DNA of 64,000 nucleotides from Diphasiastrum complanatum (lineage: Eukaryota > Streptophyta > Lycopodiopsida > Lycopodiales > Lycopodiaceae), in NCBI GenBank assembly GCA_029204225.1, contig CM055113.1, positions 3,239,194 to 3,303,193 of the forward strand, read 5' to 3'. This document shows positions 31,832 through 42,360 of the stretch, piece by piece. The number at the start of each line of letters is the position of its first letter. Position 1 is the stretch's first letter. The position numbers and the translations under genes were made by a program. The notes beneath the pieces are model-generated. The model had not been told where the DNA came from and did no database searches. It was given only the letters and a program-made list of their open reading frames with translations.

Positions 31832-33586
31832 GGATAGTTGGAGGGGTGTCCTATGTGGGCTGATTCTATGATCGATTTGTATGGGCGCGACCAGGCAAAG
31901 GTCCGTTGGCAGGACCATCTCAAAGCGGGACCTTGTCTTTGTTACTTGTTAGTAGACCTGCTTGAGTGTCTTACTTGTATGTATTCGTGGTGAGTCTTAG
32001 TACTCGTGCTTTGCCTGGTTTGCATGATTCCTTGTGATACAAGGAGCTGATGGCTCGAGAAGGAACCTTTCTTTTGAAGGCTGATACCATCAAACAAAGA
32101 GGACTACAAAATCTGTGGGGCGGATTTGCAGTTCAAGTACTCGCACGTGAACGACAACAAAACGACTCAATGTTTTCAAAGGATGGATGGCTAGCCTATT
32201 TCTTGGGTTAGTTTCATTTGCGACAACGCCCACCAAGACGGAAGCAGGAAGTCAAAAGTTGGAAAGGGCAATTTCATGGGAGATCTTCTTTGGAGCAGTT
32301 GGTCTTCATTTTGGGACGGCCACCTTCGGAACTGAAACTCACTGAGCATGGGTGATATCCAGTATCAGTTGGGTTTTTTCTCAAAGGGAAAAGACTAGGA
32401 TCCTCTTCATAGATTGGCAACAAGTTGGATCGAGCCATAATCCTAGCAGATGGGAAGCAAAGTGTTGGAAAGGCTTTTTGTCCGAAGAAAGTTGATCAAA
32501 ATGGGGACAAATTCAAGGTGACCTAGCCATACTCACACGAGGAGACTGGCGAACTTTGGACCTAATAAGTTGACAAGTTTTTGTTGTGGAAAGGAAAACT
32601 TGTTATAGGCTTTATCTAGACCAGCAATGATGAGGAAACATATGAGTACGCTGGCTTGTGTCACGTGTAAGGTAGCTGATCAATGAAGGAACTGTGAAAG
32701 TTGAGTCTTGCATGAGAGACTTGGTATTTCGAACGGACGCTAAGGGACAGTTCGCGTTGAGATCGGACTAGTGCAAACTCTTGGTGCATGTGTCTGATTC
32801 AAAGAGAGCTACTTGAAGCCAAGCTCGATGTACACTTCTTGTTTTGACTGTGAGGCAACTGACCAGTGATGAAATTGTGAAAGTCAAGTTTTGCGCAACG
32901 GACATGGTGCTTCAAACAAACGCGAAGAGATAGTTCGTATGTGGATCAAACTGGTGCGACCCTTTGGCTTTCCACGAGGTCAATGGTTACATTCGGGCTG
33001 ATTCAAAGAGCTATTTCAAGCTAAGTGAGAGGTGCATTACGGAGTACTCAATCTTTGCCTACCTTAAAGAGCCAAGATGGAAAAGTATCAAGATCAGGCT
33101 GGGACAAGGAGAGAAATCAAGGTGCAGAAGCAACAAGGCATGGAGTGGACCATAAAGTGGGCAATCAAACGATAAATCCTTTGGCTCAGGGAGCCTTGAT
33201 ACCTGTGCGGAACTGATCAAATTTGGAGCTCAGGGAGCTCAACACAAAGTGCATCAAGGACAAATAAGGAGCTCAAAGGAGTTCCAAAGTCGAAAGTCAG
33301 AAGCGACAGGGGCGAACATTTCAAAGAAAGGCCTCTGTCACCAGTTAAAGCGATATCAAATCTACGCTTTTCCCAGACAAAGAGATATTTTCAAGTTATG
33401 TAATTTTTCAGTACAAAGAGCTGAGCCTCCAACTTGTGGTGTGCCAGCTTCAATGTTAATAAAAAGTGGCCAGTAAATTGAGTATTTTGCCAAGTAGCTT
33501 AAATGTATAGTTATTTTAATTGGGAGACACCTTTACTTTAATCTGACAACTGATGAGGACATCAGATTTTATAAAAGTGGGGTGGA

Positions 33587-34555
33587 TGTTGTAAAGCTAT
33601 CTTCATAAGCTTTACTTCCGACGCCACTGGCGCCAGCATTGTCCCCGGCACCAGCAGCGCCCCTGCTGCTCCCGACACCACTGTGACCAGAATCCAGTCG
33701 GCGTCAAGTTCCTATGGCTGAAAATCTTTGATCGGTTCTAGCGAAGTCCAGAGAGCTCAGATCAATGTGCAATCACCTCACACGATCTAGGCATGATTAA
33801 AGGAAGCCTGGGGATCAATAAAATCTAGAGAGAGAAAATCCTAGAGAGAGAAAAATGTGCTTTACCAGCCTGGGTAGAGTGCTTGGTATGAGAGGGGGTG
33901 CCGAATCCCACCAATACTATAGGGGAGTGCGAGTTGCGACTCAGGGCGAGCTCCAACCAAGTCTCAGCCTCCCTTGCTGGAATGTTGTCATGACTCTCGC
34001 CTTGGCATGCTAGCGCCCCGGAGACTAGGGTCGGTCACACACTTGAAATGTAACCTTCTCAGATTTATCACTAAAGTGGGATTTTTCTCAAACTGACTCT
34101 GATTACCTTCTGGATTTCAATGTTTGGTAAAAGCGCCAATTGTAAGGCCGCTTCAAAATTTTTAAGTTGGCACATAGCTGAGGGTCGTATCCCGGGACTT
34201 CAGCGGTATGCCGTCCGGACCATTCGGTCCGTGGTGCCAGCGGTATGTTGTCGGGACCATTTGGTCCAGGAACTGGTTGTCTCCATATTTGTCATGGCTT
34301 GTGGTTTTGAGTGTTCCTTGCATGAACATTAATGGGTTAAGCTCTTGGGGAACGGGCTCTAACCTGTCGGCTGAGTTGGATGACTTGCTTGGGTGGAAGT
34401 TACCTGTTTATGGCTGTCCAGTCTGGCGTGGCGCCAGGTTGGCTTCCAGCGCTCATGACGAAGCTTTCAGTTGGTTAAGTCTAATGTAAGTCAGACCGCT
34501 TGCTTGAAAATGGATGTTACTCGTTTGTAACGAAGCTTCAAGTTGGTTAAGTTTT
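33587..34555 (+). repeat. 3' LTR of copy 3, truncated
   Basis: Starts TGTTGTAAAGC after the polypurine stretch. GGCGCC-rich at 33620-33690. A segment of about 680 bases (33720-34395) between two TATGGCTG copies is absent from the LTR at 15339-15865. From 34331 it repeats the truncated 5' LTR (GGGTTAAGCTCTTGGGGAAC). It stops at 34555 inside the LTR. Confidence 0.75.
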
Positions 34556-34585
34556 AGCTCAAAACTATGGATTTATTTTTGACGA

Positions 34586-35372
34586 GGAATCTTCCCAATT
34601 CCCTTCTTAAAAAGGTTCACTGATTACGCGTGGTTCTTGACGAGGCTCACTTTGTGAAAAGTCCCAGTGCTCAGCATACTAGAGTTGCGGTTTCTTTGGA
34701 AGCTGATAGAAGGTGGGCTGTAACTGGAACACCAATACAAAATAGTTGTAAGGATCTGTTCAGCCTTATGTTGTTTCTTAAACTGCACCCACTTAACGAA
34801 AGGTATTTCTGGACACGCACAATACAAAGACCTCTTTTAAGTGGAGAAAGAAGCGGATTTTCTCGTCTTCAGGTAACGCCAGTGCATTAAATACATACAG
34901 AATATTTTACAGAATGTTTCCTTCATGAGTAAGAGTTAAATTTGTTTTATTAAAGAATGCCTGATTCTATGAGAAACGTTTTGCATATATGCTCAGGTCA
35001 TAGATAAGCTAGAAAGACGTCTAGCGAGGCTTTAAAGTTAATGCTTCCATATGGTTCTCCATCAGGTTCTCATGTCGGCTATCGCACTTCGTAGAACAAA
35101 AGAAACGGAGATTGATGGGCAACGGTTGGTTGAATTACCCCCAAAAGTTGTGACGGTTTATCCTGTGGAACTTCTACCGGAGCATCGTCGTATATATGAT
35201 CAAATGGAGCTGAAAGGAAAGAATTTGGTGGGGAACTACCTAGAAGCTGGAACCACCCTTCAGAACTATGCCCATGTCTTGAGCATCATTTTGAGGCTTC
35301 GTCAAATCTGTGATCATGCTGCCCTCTGTCCCGAACATGCTGATTTGCTTGCCGCTGCTTCCAGTAGTCAAG
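34586..35372 (+). pseudogene. SMARCA3-like (HLTF/RAD5 family) SNF2 ATPase, exons a and b, broken
   Basis: Exon a (34586-34872) reads NLPNSLLKKVH(stop)LRVVLDE, then AHFVKSPSAQHTRVAVSLEA and WAVTGTPIQNS: SNF2 motifs II (DEAH) and III. The stop is TGA where the second copy has TGG. It ends GFSRLQ before GT at 34873. Exon b (35066-35372), after ATCAG, reads VLMSAIALRRTKETEIDGQR, LVELPPKVV, and VLSIILRLRQICDHAALCP, ending SSQ plus one base. This is the plant SMARCA3-like 1 type (HIRAN, SNF2, RING, helicase C), which remodels chromatin or acts in DNA-damage tolerance. Motif I and the HIRAN domain are not here, cut off by the LTR element at 34555. The next exon is at 60476. Confidence 0.8.
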
Positions 35373-36500
35373 GTATCATATGTCCAAACAAATATTTTAA
35401 ATATCAGAGTTGCTGAATGAGGAGTCCAAGCACATTGAGGTCCTGCTGGTCAGCTGGTAGCACATGTGATCTATTTAGAAGTCTTGTTTGCTTAATGAAA
35501 TTCTATTGCATTTCACATTTGAGAATCATTTGTGAGCTTATTTTTCTTTTACCTCGAAAACCGAGTAAGAGAAATCTACACTTTTCGGTATTTATCAGTG
35601 AGCTGAATGTTTGCCTAATAGGGATTCCCACTCTATTGTTATTGCGCTTCCCCTCATTGGGACCCTGTTGCGATTTTAGATGCCTCAGATCAATCCACTC
35701 ATTCCTCCCCATCTGCTTTCGAATCCTTTGAACACAAGGGAGAAACCTCGCCACCTCTTGCATGCCTCTCTTCCATCCTCCTTCACCAACATACCCAAAT
35801 CATCTTGCCCTTGTATATCAAGCAAGAGATCATCGCTTTATGGACTAATGGTTGCTTCACAATTTTTACCACCACTGTGTCGCTTCCATTGAAATCTCCT
35901 TATTTCAAGAAGTTCTCCAAGTCCAACAGGCCTTCGCCACGTTCATATCTCTCTCTCTCTCTCTCTCTCTCAAATCGGCAAGGAATCAGGGACCGCGGGT
36001 CTGAATTTTTCTGTTTACTTGATGCTTGAATGAGCCCAAGGCAGGTGGGTTTGTGATGTCGTTTATGGGCTTTTGTAAATGTACCACAGACAAACTGAGT
36101 GATATCTACACAAGTTTAAAATTTATACCTATTGAGGTAGTGCTTTGCTTTTTGTGTGCACATTTACAAAGTCTGTGTCAAACTGTGTGGCCTTGTTGTG
36201 AGCATGTATATATGTACCAAAGATGAAAGTTACCAGTTTTGTAACAAAAGCTACTGAAGTATGCTAGACTATGCTAGTAGACCACGAACTGACTTTCAAA
36301 CTGTCATTCGTAAAGGGCCTTGAAGTTATTTATAGCCTTTTGGAGCTCAATTAAGGTTAGGTTTTGGGACCTATTACGTTGGCCCTGACCCAAATACAAA
36401 AGGTCCAATGATTGTTTGTGCCTCAAGGACCAAGTCATAAAGTTTGTTGAAAATGGAATGGAAATATTAGACAATGTACATTGTAAACATAGCCATCGTT
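35373..36500. other. Former intron plus unassigned sequence
   Basis: Starts as the intron after SNF2 exon b. It holds a short (TC)n tract at 35946-35971. Open frames around 35420-36030 have Pro/Ser/His-rich products that resemble nothing I know. No TE edge is clear. Confidence 0.5.
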
Positions 36501-36604
36501 GCTGAGCTATGGGTTGGTTGGTTGGCATTGTATCTGAATATTGAGATATATAGCTGAGCTATGGGTTGGTTGGTTGGCATTGTATCTGAATATTGAGATA
36601 TATA
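36501..36604 (+). repeat. 52-bp tandem duplication
   Basis: The unit starting GCTGAGCTATGGGTTGGTTG occurs at 36501-36552 and again at 36553-36604 with no visible difference. Confidence 0.9.
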
Positions 36605-36663
36605 TTGCTGCTTCACCAAAACCTCAATGGATTTATAACCTTACAGCACCTCTTGAGACCTTG

Positions 36664-37578
36664 TCACTTCCACTTGACATTAGACTTGAAGAACACTTCA
36701 TGAGAGAATCTTGAATCTAGATCTTCATTAGAAGTACAAAAGTTGTTTTGCTTGCTACCTTCATTACTTTGCTTCTTATGACATTCATTTGCAAAATGAC
36801 CTTTTATCCCACAATAAAGGCACTTGAACTTTGACTTATCTTTCTTTCTAAAGGAAGTAGAAGAGGAGAAGGAAGAGTGATCATCATGATCCAAGTTACC
36901 ACCTTTGGACCATTTCCCTTTGCCTTTACCTTTGCCTTTGACTTTGCCTTTTGTGAAGAAAGCCTCTTCACCTCCACCTCGCAAGGATGCACCATCAAGC
37001 TTTGATTGCAACCTATGTTCTTCAGCCAATAAGATTTCTGGCAAGTCAACGACACTTGGCAAAACTCTTTGGATGGCAAAACTTTGCACAAGGTTAGCTT
37101 GTTCATCTAGCAAACCATTCAACATAACCTGGACTATTTCACCATCTTGTATGCTTTCATCAATGCATGCTAGGTCATCACTTAAGGACTTAACTCTCAA
37201 GACAAATGCATGAGCACTTTCTCCCTCTCTTTGTCTACTAGAAAATATTTGTCTCCTTAGGGTCAATACCCTAGATGTGGACTTAGATTCAAAGAGCTTC
37301 TTCAAGGCATTCCATGCCTCACCTGCACTTTGACTTTTACCAACTTCCTTGAGAAGTTCATTGGTAACATTCATTTTAATGATATGAAGAGCCCTTTTAG
37401 CCTTCTTATCAAACCTTTGTTGCTCTTGAACTATGGGTGGTCTCTCTTCAGTTCCTGCAACTATGTCCATGAGTTCATTCAACTCAAGTAAGGATTCCAT
37501 CCTCACTTTCCAGGTAGAGTAGTTTGATGAACTCAGCCTATCATTAGTTTCTAATATGATCCCACCATTGGAAGCCAT
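36664..37578 (-). CDS. Ty1/copia Gag, open but truncated element
   Basis: The minus-strand ATG at 37576-37578 opens MASNGGIILETNDRLSSSNY, which aligns with the start of the complete element's Gag; an upstream in-frame ATG four codons earlier does not. 304 codons, with STWKVRMESLLELNELMDIV, ALKKLFESKSTSRVLTLRRQ, a Lys/Gly-rich stretch (KGKVKGKGKGKGKWSKG) and an intact zinc knuckle CLYCGIKGHFANEC. The product would form the particle and bind RNA. The frame stops at 36664 shortly before the protease, and no Pol follows, so the element is cut here. Gag is still unbroken, which suggests it is fairly young; it could in principle be used in trans. Confidence 0.85.
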   Translation of the reverse strand: MASNGGIILETNDRLSSSNYSTWKVRMESLLELNELMDIVAGTEERPPIVQEQQRFDKKAKRALHIIKMNVTNELLKEVGKSQSAGEAWNALKKLFESKSTSRVLTLRRQIFSSRQREGESAHAFVLRVKSLSDDLACIDESIQDGEIVQVMLNGLLDEQANLVQSFAIQRVLPSVVDLPEILLAEEHRLQSKLDGASLRGGGEEAFFTKGKVKGKGKGKGKWSKGGNLDHDDHSSFSSSTSFRKKDKSKFKCLYCGIKGHFANECHKKQSNEGSKQNNFCTSNEDLDSRFSHEVFFKSNVKWK

Positions 37579-38777
37579 GAATATAATCATTCTTCAACTT
37601 TTAGGCTATTTCCTAATGCACCTAGCACTCACTTTCCTCTCAACAAATGATGGATAAGGAGATCATAGAAGATCTAGGACCCTAAAACACCTCTATCTTG
37701 AACTTGGCTGGTTTCCAAGCATAGAAAGGAAGATTGAAACACATGCAACACTTTGCACACACTAAGAATGGATTACAAACTCAAACCAACCTGAACACAC
37801 TCTTGTTTAAGCTCTCAAACTTTCCAGCAAGTGACCAAATCAAGTTATGATGTGAAGAGTTACTTGCATTCTTAGAAAATACACAAGACTAGGCTGCCAA
37901 GAATACCTAGAATTGAACAAACTTGATCAACATATGATCAACACACTAATATATTGATTCAACTTATAAAACTACATGTAAACCACACTTCTAAAATTTT
38001 ATAAACTCCATCAAATGATAAATACAAGCTTTAGAGGTGAATGAAAGAGCACACTTAGTGAATCACAAGACTAGCTTCACTAGCTTATCAAATCTTGGTA
38101 TTTAGATGTAGATCTAAGATCACTTCACATGAGAATGTTCCTCAACCTGTTAACACATTTGCATAATGGTTAAAACCTTCCAGCAAATGCTCCAATCAAA
38201 CTACATATGGAGAGTTACTTACATGCTCAACAAAGTACACCAAAATTTATGACAAAATCACTCAAAGAGTATTTGTCATCCACTCAAGGAAAAGATTCAT
38301 CCACTTAAGGAGAGTGTTCATCCACAAAGGAGAGTGTTCATCCACAGAAGTGGAGATTGTCAACAATAGATCAAACAGAACATTGTTAGTATTGAACATG
38401 CACAAGCCTCACAATCAACAAATGACTAGGTGTTATGATCTGATCCAAAATAGCTTCTTCTCAGCCTCTGATCTTCAATGGACTTTCAGCCTAATATAGG
38501 TGAGAGAGATGACTCTCTCTCCTCTCTCTAGAACTTAGGACCCAATTTTAGGACACCAGTAGCCTAAAATAGCCAATTCTGGCCTATATATCCAAATAAC
38601 ATGATTTTGGTGTTATTTTGAAGATCCTGAAGTTTGAGACTTCTTCAACATGAAATATATACTAAAATAAAAGTATCTAGGCCTCTTTCACACGTGTGAA
38701 AGGTTAGATCCAAAATTATGTACAAAAATTACAAATTTAGGCCTCAAACTAGCTAGGAAATGTTGACAATTTTCACA
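37579..38777 (-). mobile_element. Leader and 5' LTR of copia family B
   Basis: The minus-strand LTR starts at 38777 (TGTGAAAATTGTCAAC). About 300 bases of it (38480-38777) match the LTR at 47773-48060, including CTTTCACACGTGTGAAAG at 38695-38712. Its inner end and a clean PBS were not found. It inserted next to the inverted SNF2 copy: the flank CCTAGTGATTAGGCTCCATG matches the sequence near 61645. Between 38280 and 38345 the motif GGAGAGTGTTCATCCAC is repeated. Confidence 0.6.
38695..38712. promoter_or_regulatory. CACACGTGTG palindrome in the family B LTR
   Basis: CTTTCACACGTGTGAAAG, an 18-bp perfect palindrome; the same 18 bases lie at 47848-47865 in the other family B LTR. Confidence 0.6.
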
Positions 38778-38867
38778 CCTAGTGATTAGGCTCCATGCCA
38801 ACTGTGGGTAGAAATTCAAGAGTCAAAAAGGAAAGATGATAACAGCAGAAGTCTGAAGGTGGTTGCA

Positions 38868-38923
<56 letters not shown>

Positions 38924-40744
38924 CTAAAGTCGAAAACAAATGATACATAGCCACTGTAAGTACATTTTTAAGATTCCTATTGCTATTTTGCTTCGGATTC
39001 TTCATAATTGTCATTACACTGATTTTCAAAATCTAGAGAGCATATTCAATGATCACTGATGAAGCTCACCCAAGCTTTTTGTTTGTGTCTCAAGAATCCT
39101 CAACAAAACACTAGAGTTTATGAAATTTTTTGAAGCAAAGGTCAAAATTAAATGACAGACAATCTTTTACTCTCATGAATAATTAATAAAAATTAGAGAC
39201 ACATAAGAAGCCGAACTTCTTTCAACATGCAGTAGCCTTTGCTGCTCCTGGGATTTACCAAAGGCAACCTAGCAAACTGCCTTTTCCTTTCTCTATGTGC
39301 TCTTCAATGTTGTCTGCAACAATCAATCTCAAAATATGCACCTCCCTTGTCTGACCAAGCCTATGCACTTGATCCAGAGCTTGTTCATCAACAGCTGGAT
39401 TCCACCATGGGTCTAGCATGTATACATGTGAGGCTAATGTAAGATTCAAGCCAGTGCCAGCTGCCTTTAAGCTAACAAAAAAACAGTGGGAGATTTTGAC
39501 GTCGTTGATTTAAAGGCCTGGAGTGCTTCTTCTCTCTTTGTGGCAGATATGCTACCATCAATCTGTACATACTTAACCCCTCAATCTTTTGAAGGTTGCT
39601 GAGCAAATGTTAGCATCTTGGCAAACTGTGAAAATACTACTGACTTGATTCAGAGTCCCTTTCTCGAGTTTCTTGTAGCAGGCTAATAAGAGCATCAATC
39701 TTAGCACTGCTCTTCACATTGCTGTCCATGACGGACTCATTTTCTGCTTCATCCAATGGAGCTGCAAAAACATCAGAATCAAAGCAAATCGACATAAAGG
39801 GCAGCTCGCTCCATTTGATCATATACACGACGATGCTCCAATGAAAGTTCCATAGGATAAACCATCACAACTTTTGGGGGTAACTCAACCAATCGGTGCC
39901 CATCAATCTGCATTTCTTTTGTTCTACGAAGTGCGATACACGACATGAGACCACGAGCTTGTCTATGACCTGAGCATAAATGCAAAACGTTTCTCATAGA
40001 ATCAGGCATTCTCTAATAAAACTAATTTAACTATTACTCATGAAGGAAATATTCTATAAAATCTTCTGTATGTACTCAATGCACTTGGCATTATCTGAAG
40101 ACGGGAAAATCCGCTTCTTTCTCCACTTAAAAAAGAGGTCTTTATATTGTGCGTGTGCAGAAATACCTATCGTTAAGTGGCTGCAGTTTAAGAAACATCA
40201 TGAGGCTGAACAGATCCTTAGAACTATTTTGTATTGGTGTTCCAGCTACAGCCCACCTTCTATCAGCTTCCAAAGATACCGCAGCTCTGGTCTGTTGAGC
40301 ACTGGGAATTTTCACAAGATGAGCCTCATCAAGAATCATGTGTAACCAGTGAATCTTTTTAAGAAGGGAATTGGGAAGATTTCTTTCTTTTTCTAGAATA
40401 CCATATGTTGTCAACACAACGTAGTTAGATGCTGGAGTTTTGGCATCCTTAGCACGGTCAGCTCCAAGGTAGAGATGAATATCCAAGCTTCCTTCTCGAG
40501 TGTGCTCACTAAGCTGCTCAACCCAATTGGACCTTTCTATGTAGCCACGCTCACCTCTAATGTTGTTCACCCAGATTTTATCGTGGTGATTGTGAGGCTC
40601 CCGGATCAACTGCACCATTTCATTATCAGTCACTATCCCGTCGTAATATTGCAACCCCAACACCGAAACCTGTGCATATCCAACCAGATATAGCTCTTTC
40701 GGAATATCATCCTCCTCATTGGTATCATCCTCTTCATCACTCAA
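38778..40744 (-). pseudogene. Second, inverted SMARCA3-like copy with HIRAN domain, rearranged
   Basis: The first 200 codons (40744-40145) are open: acidic start MSDEEDD, HIRAN domain at about 18-71 (VGYAQVSVLGLQYYDG, IREPHNHHDKIWVNNIRGE), then SNF2 from NWVEQLSEHTREGSLDIHL with VVLTTYGIL, DEAH at 139-142 and AGTPIQNS. The segment with ATP-binding motif I (GxGKT) between HIRAN and SNF2 is missing, so it could not be an ATPase. The donor after exon a is CAG-AT instead of CAG-GT. Exon b reads SCIALRRTKEMQIDGHRLVE and breaks off at YDQMER, where it is joined to the end of the RING region (AALYVDLL..SDVFAAPLDE). Helicase C remnants follow ([32 protein letters not shown]). Stops and frameshifts occur throughout the second half. 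Confidence 0.85.
38871..38920 (+). repeat. (GA)25 microsatellite
   Basis: Fifty bases of pure GA. It occupies the same place relative to the SNF2 copy as the (TC)82 at 61405-61568 on the opposite strand. Confidence 0.95.
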
Positions 40745-42360
40745 CTCTTCAGTAAATGGGAAAGGCGTCTACCTATGCATACTGCTACTCACAATCGTGT
40801 AACACTGAAACTTGAACCCTGAAACACGCTAAATTCCAATATCCCCTTCCGTGAAACACAGTCCTTTGGAGCTACCTTTGGATTGTGAAGCCATTGAAGC
40901 TGTGGTTGAGAAAATGGAATCAAGCTCACACATTACCTGCATAATTGTTAAGGCAGGCAGCTAATAGTGCGCCCTCCAAGAAGGCCCCCACTATCCAGTA
41001 ATATGTTCAAATGTTCAAATAATGAATAATAATGCCCAATGCCAACCATAAAGTCTCAGTGTTAATAATGAATAAAAAAGGGCCCAAGGCCTACTTATGC
41101 ATAAAGTAAAGTAAATGTAAATGGACGTGACGAATGTAATGAGTTGAGTTCATATCTTACAACAACAAGCTCCACATTCATGGTGGACATCAACATGCAA
41201 GCTAGGCAAGAGATGTAGATACTTGTGAATTCGGATCTGGATTTATATTCTTCCTAAACGAAGTGTGAAATATTATGCAAATGCCATCTTAGGCCAATGT
41301 TATAGAATTGTCAAACATTTGCAAATGGCAACTTAGGCTAACATTGCAAACGTTAACTTAGGCAAATGTGGTATTGTTCACATTATGGGCGTTTCAGCAC
41401 ATGGTATTGTAAAATGACAAATTAGGCCAATATGTGAGGCCAACTTAGGAGTATAACATTGTGAAAACTTCAGCCTTAGCTCTTTGGAGTGCTACACAAG
41501 TTATTACATTCGATTGGGTACTTTTACCAATGTCTCAGATTGATTATTGGTAACAATGTAAGGATAGGATTAAAGATGTAACTTGCACAATAGATAAGGG
41601 TTTGGGGAGGAATCTTATCCTCCGTACTCTATGTAAATAGGGATTAGTCTAAGAAATGCAATTTCATAAATCTTTACCAATGTGTCCAAAATTTGTTGCA
41701 TTAATGAGTGGAAACAATCGCTTTTTGCTCCAAAAAAATTAGACAAGGGCATAGAAAAAAAGAACATGTTTGCAGAAAGTTAAGTGATAATTGGCAATGT
41801 TCTTGCTTCTCAAAGCTACAAAAAAATTGCTCATAATTCCATTTGAGAAAAATAAAGATTAAGTTAGTCACCTAAAATGCCAGCTAGCTGGGGAGATTTG
41901 TGGACTGAGAGTTTAAGAGCTATTTAAATGCAATCCCTTAAAACTTCACCAATTCCTAGAAAACCTATTGTAGCCATGAATGGAGGACATATAAGGACAG
42001 AGGAAAAAAATCTCACTACACAATATCCATTGATAACTAGCAATGATCTTGCTTCCCAAATTGCAAAAAACTAGTTCAACCCATCAATCATTCAATAATG
42101 ATAAGCAAACCCTTCCATACTCATAGAATCTGCCAAGGAAATCCTAGTTGCAGACGAGATCAAACTATTATAGAAACTCAACAAATGCAAGAACAAAAAG
42201 TCATCTCTACCGAGCTCTCAAAGAACTTGAAGGAATACTAGGACTAGCGCAGATGATGTGCTACAACTCTATGCATGGTGCATGCCCACAACAGACACTT
42301 TCATCATTATGCGATTCTTCTAGATGCATATTTAGGCCAAAACGTATCAATTAGTCATCT
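40745..42360. other. No gene recognised; short match to the composite repeat
   Basis: The first ~200 bases may be more of the inverted SNF2 copy's 5' side. 41160-41305 matches 13870-14010 of the composite repeat (CAACAAGCTCCACATTCAT). The rest is AT-rich and non-coding as far as I can see. Confidence 0.5.

Larger units (their letters stand above)
30655..34555 (+). mobile_element. Non-coding LTR retroelement, copy 3 (LARD-like)
   Basis: 5' LTR 30655-31089, truncated on the left; PBS 31092-31103; internal region 31104-33586; polypurine stretch AAAAGTGGGGTGGA at 33573-33586; 3' LTR from 33587 (TGTTGTAAAGC), truncated at 34555 by SNF2 gene sequence. The internal 2.5 kb has no Gag or Pol motif in any frame, so the element is non-autonomous (LARD-like). 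The frames of 60-135 codons inside are not conserved in the other copies. The internal region carries the stem-loop array at 31180-31831, and the 3' LTR starts with a GGCGCC-rich block. The left edge joins copia sequence at a short shared CATGAAC..AATGGG. Confidence 0.8.

Noticed and set aside
39240-40744. Inverted SNF2 copy as a processed (retro-)pseudogene
   Set aside because: The sequence after exon a is intron-like and matches the intron of the plus copy, so it is a genomic duplicate with deletions, not a cDNA.
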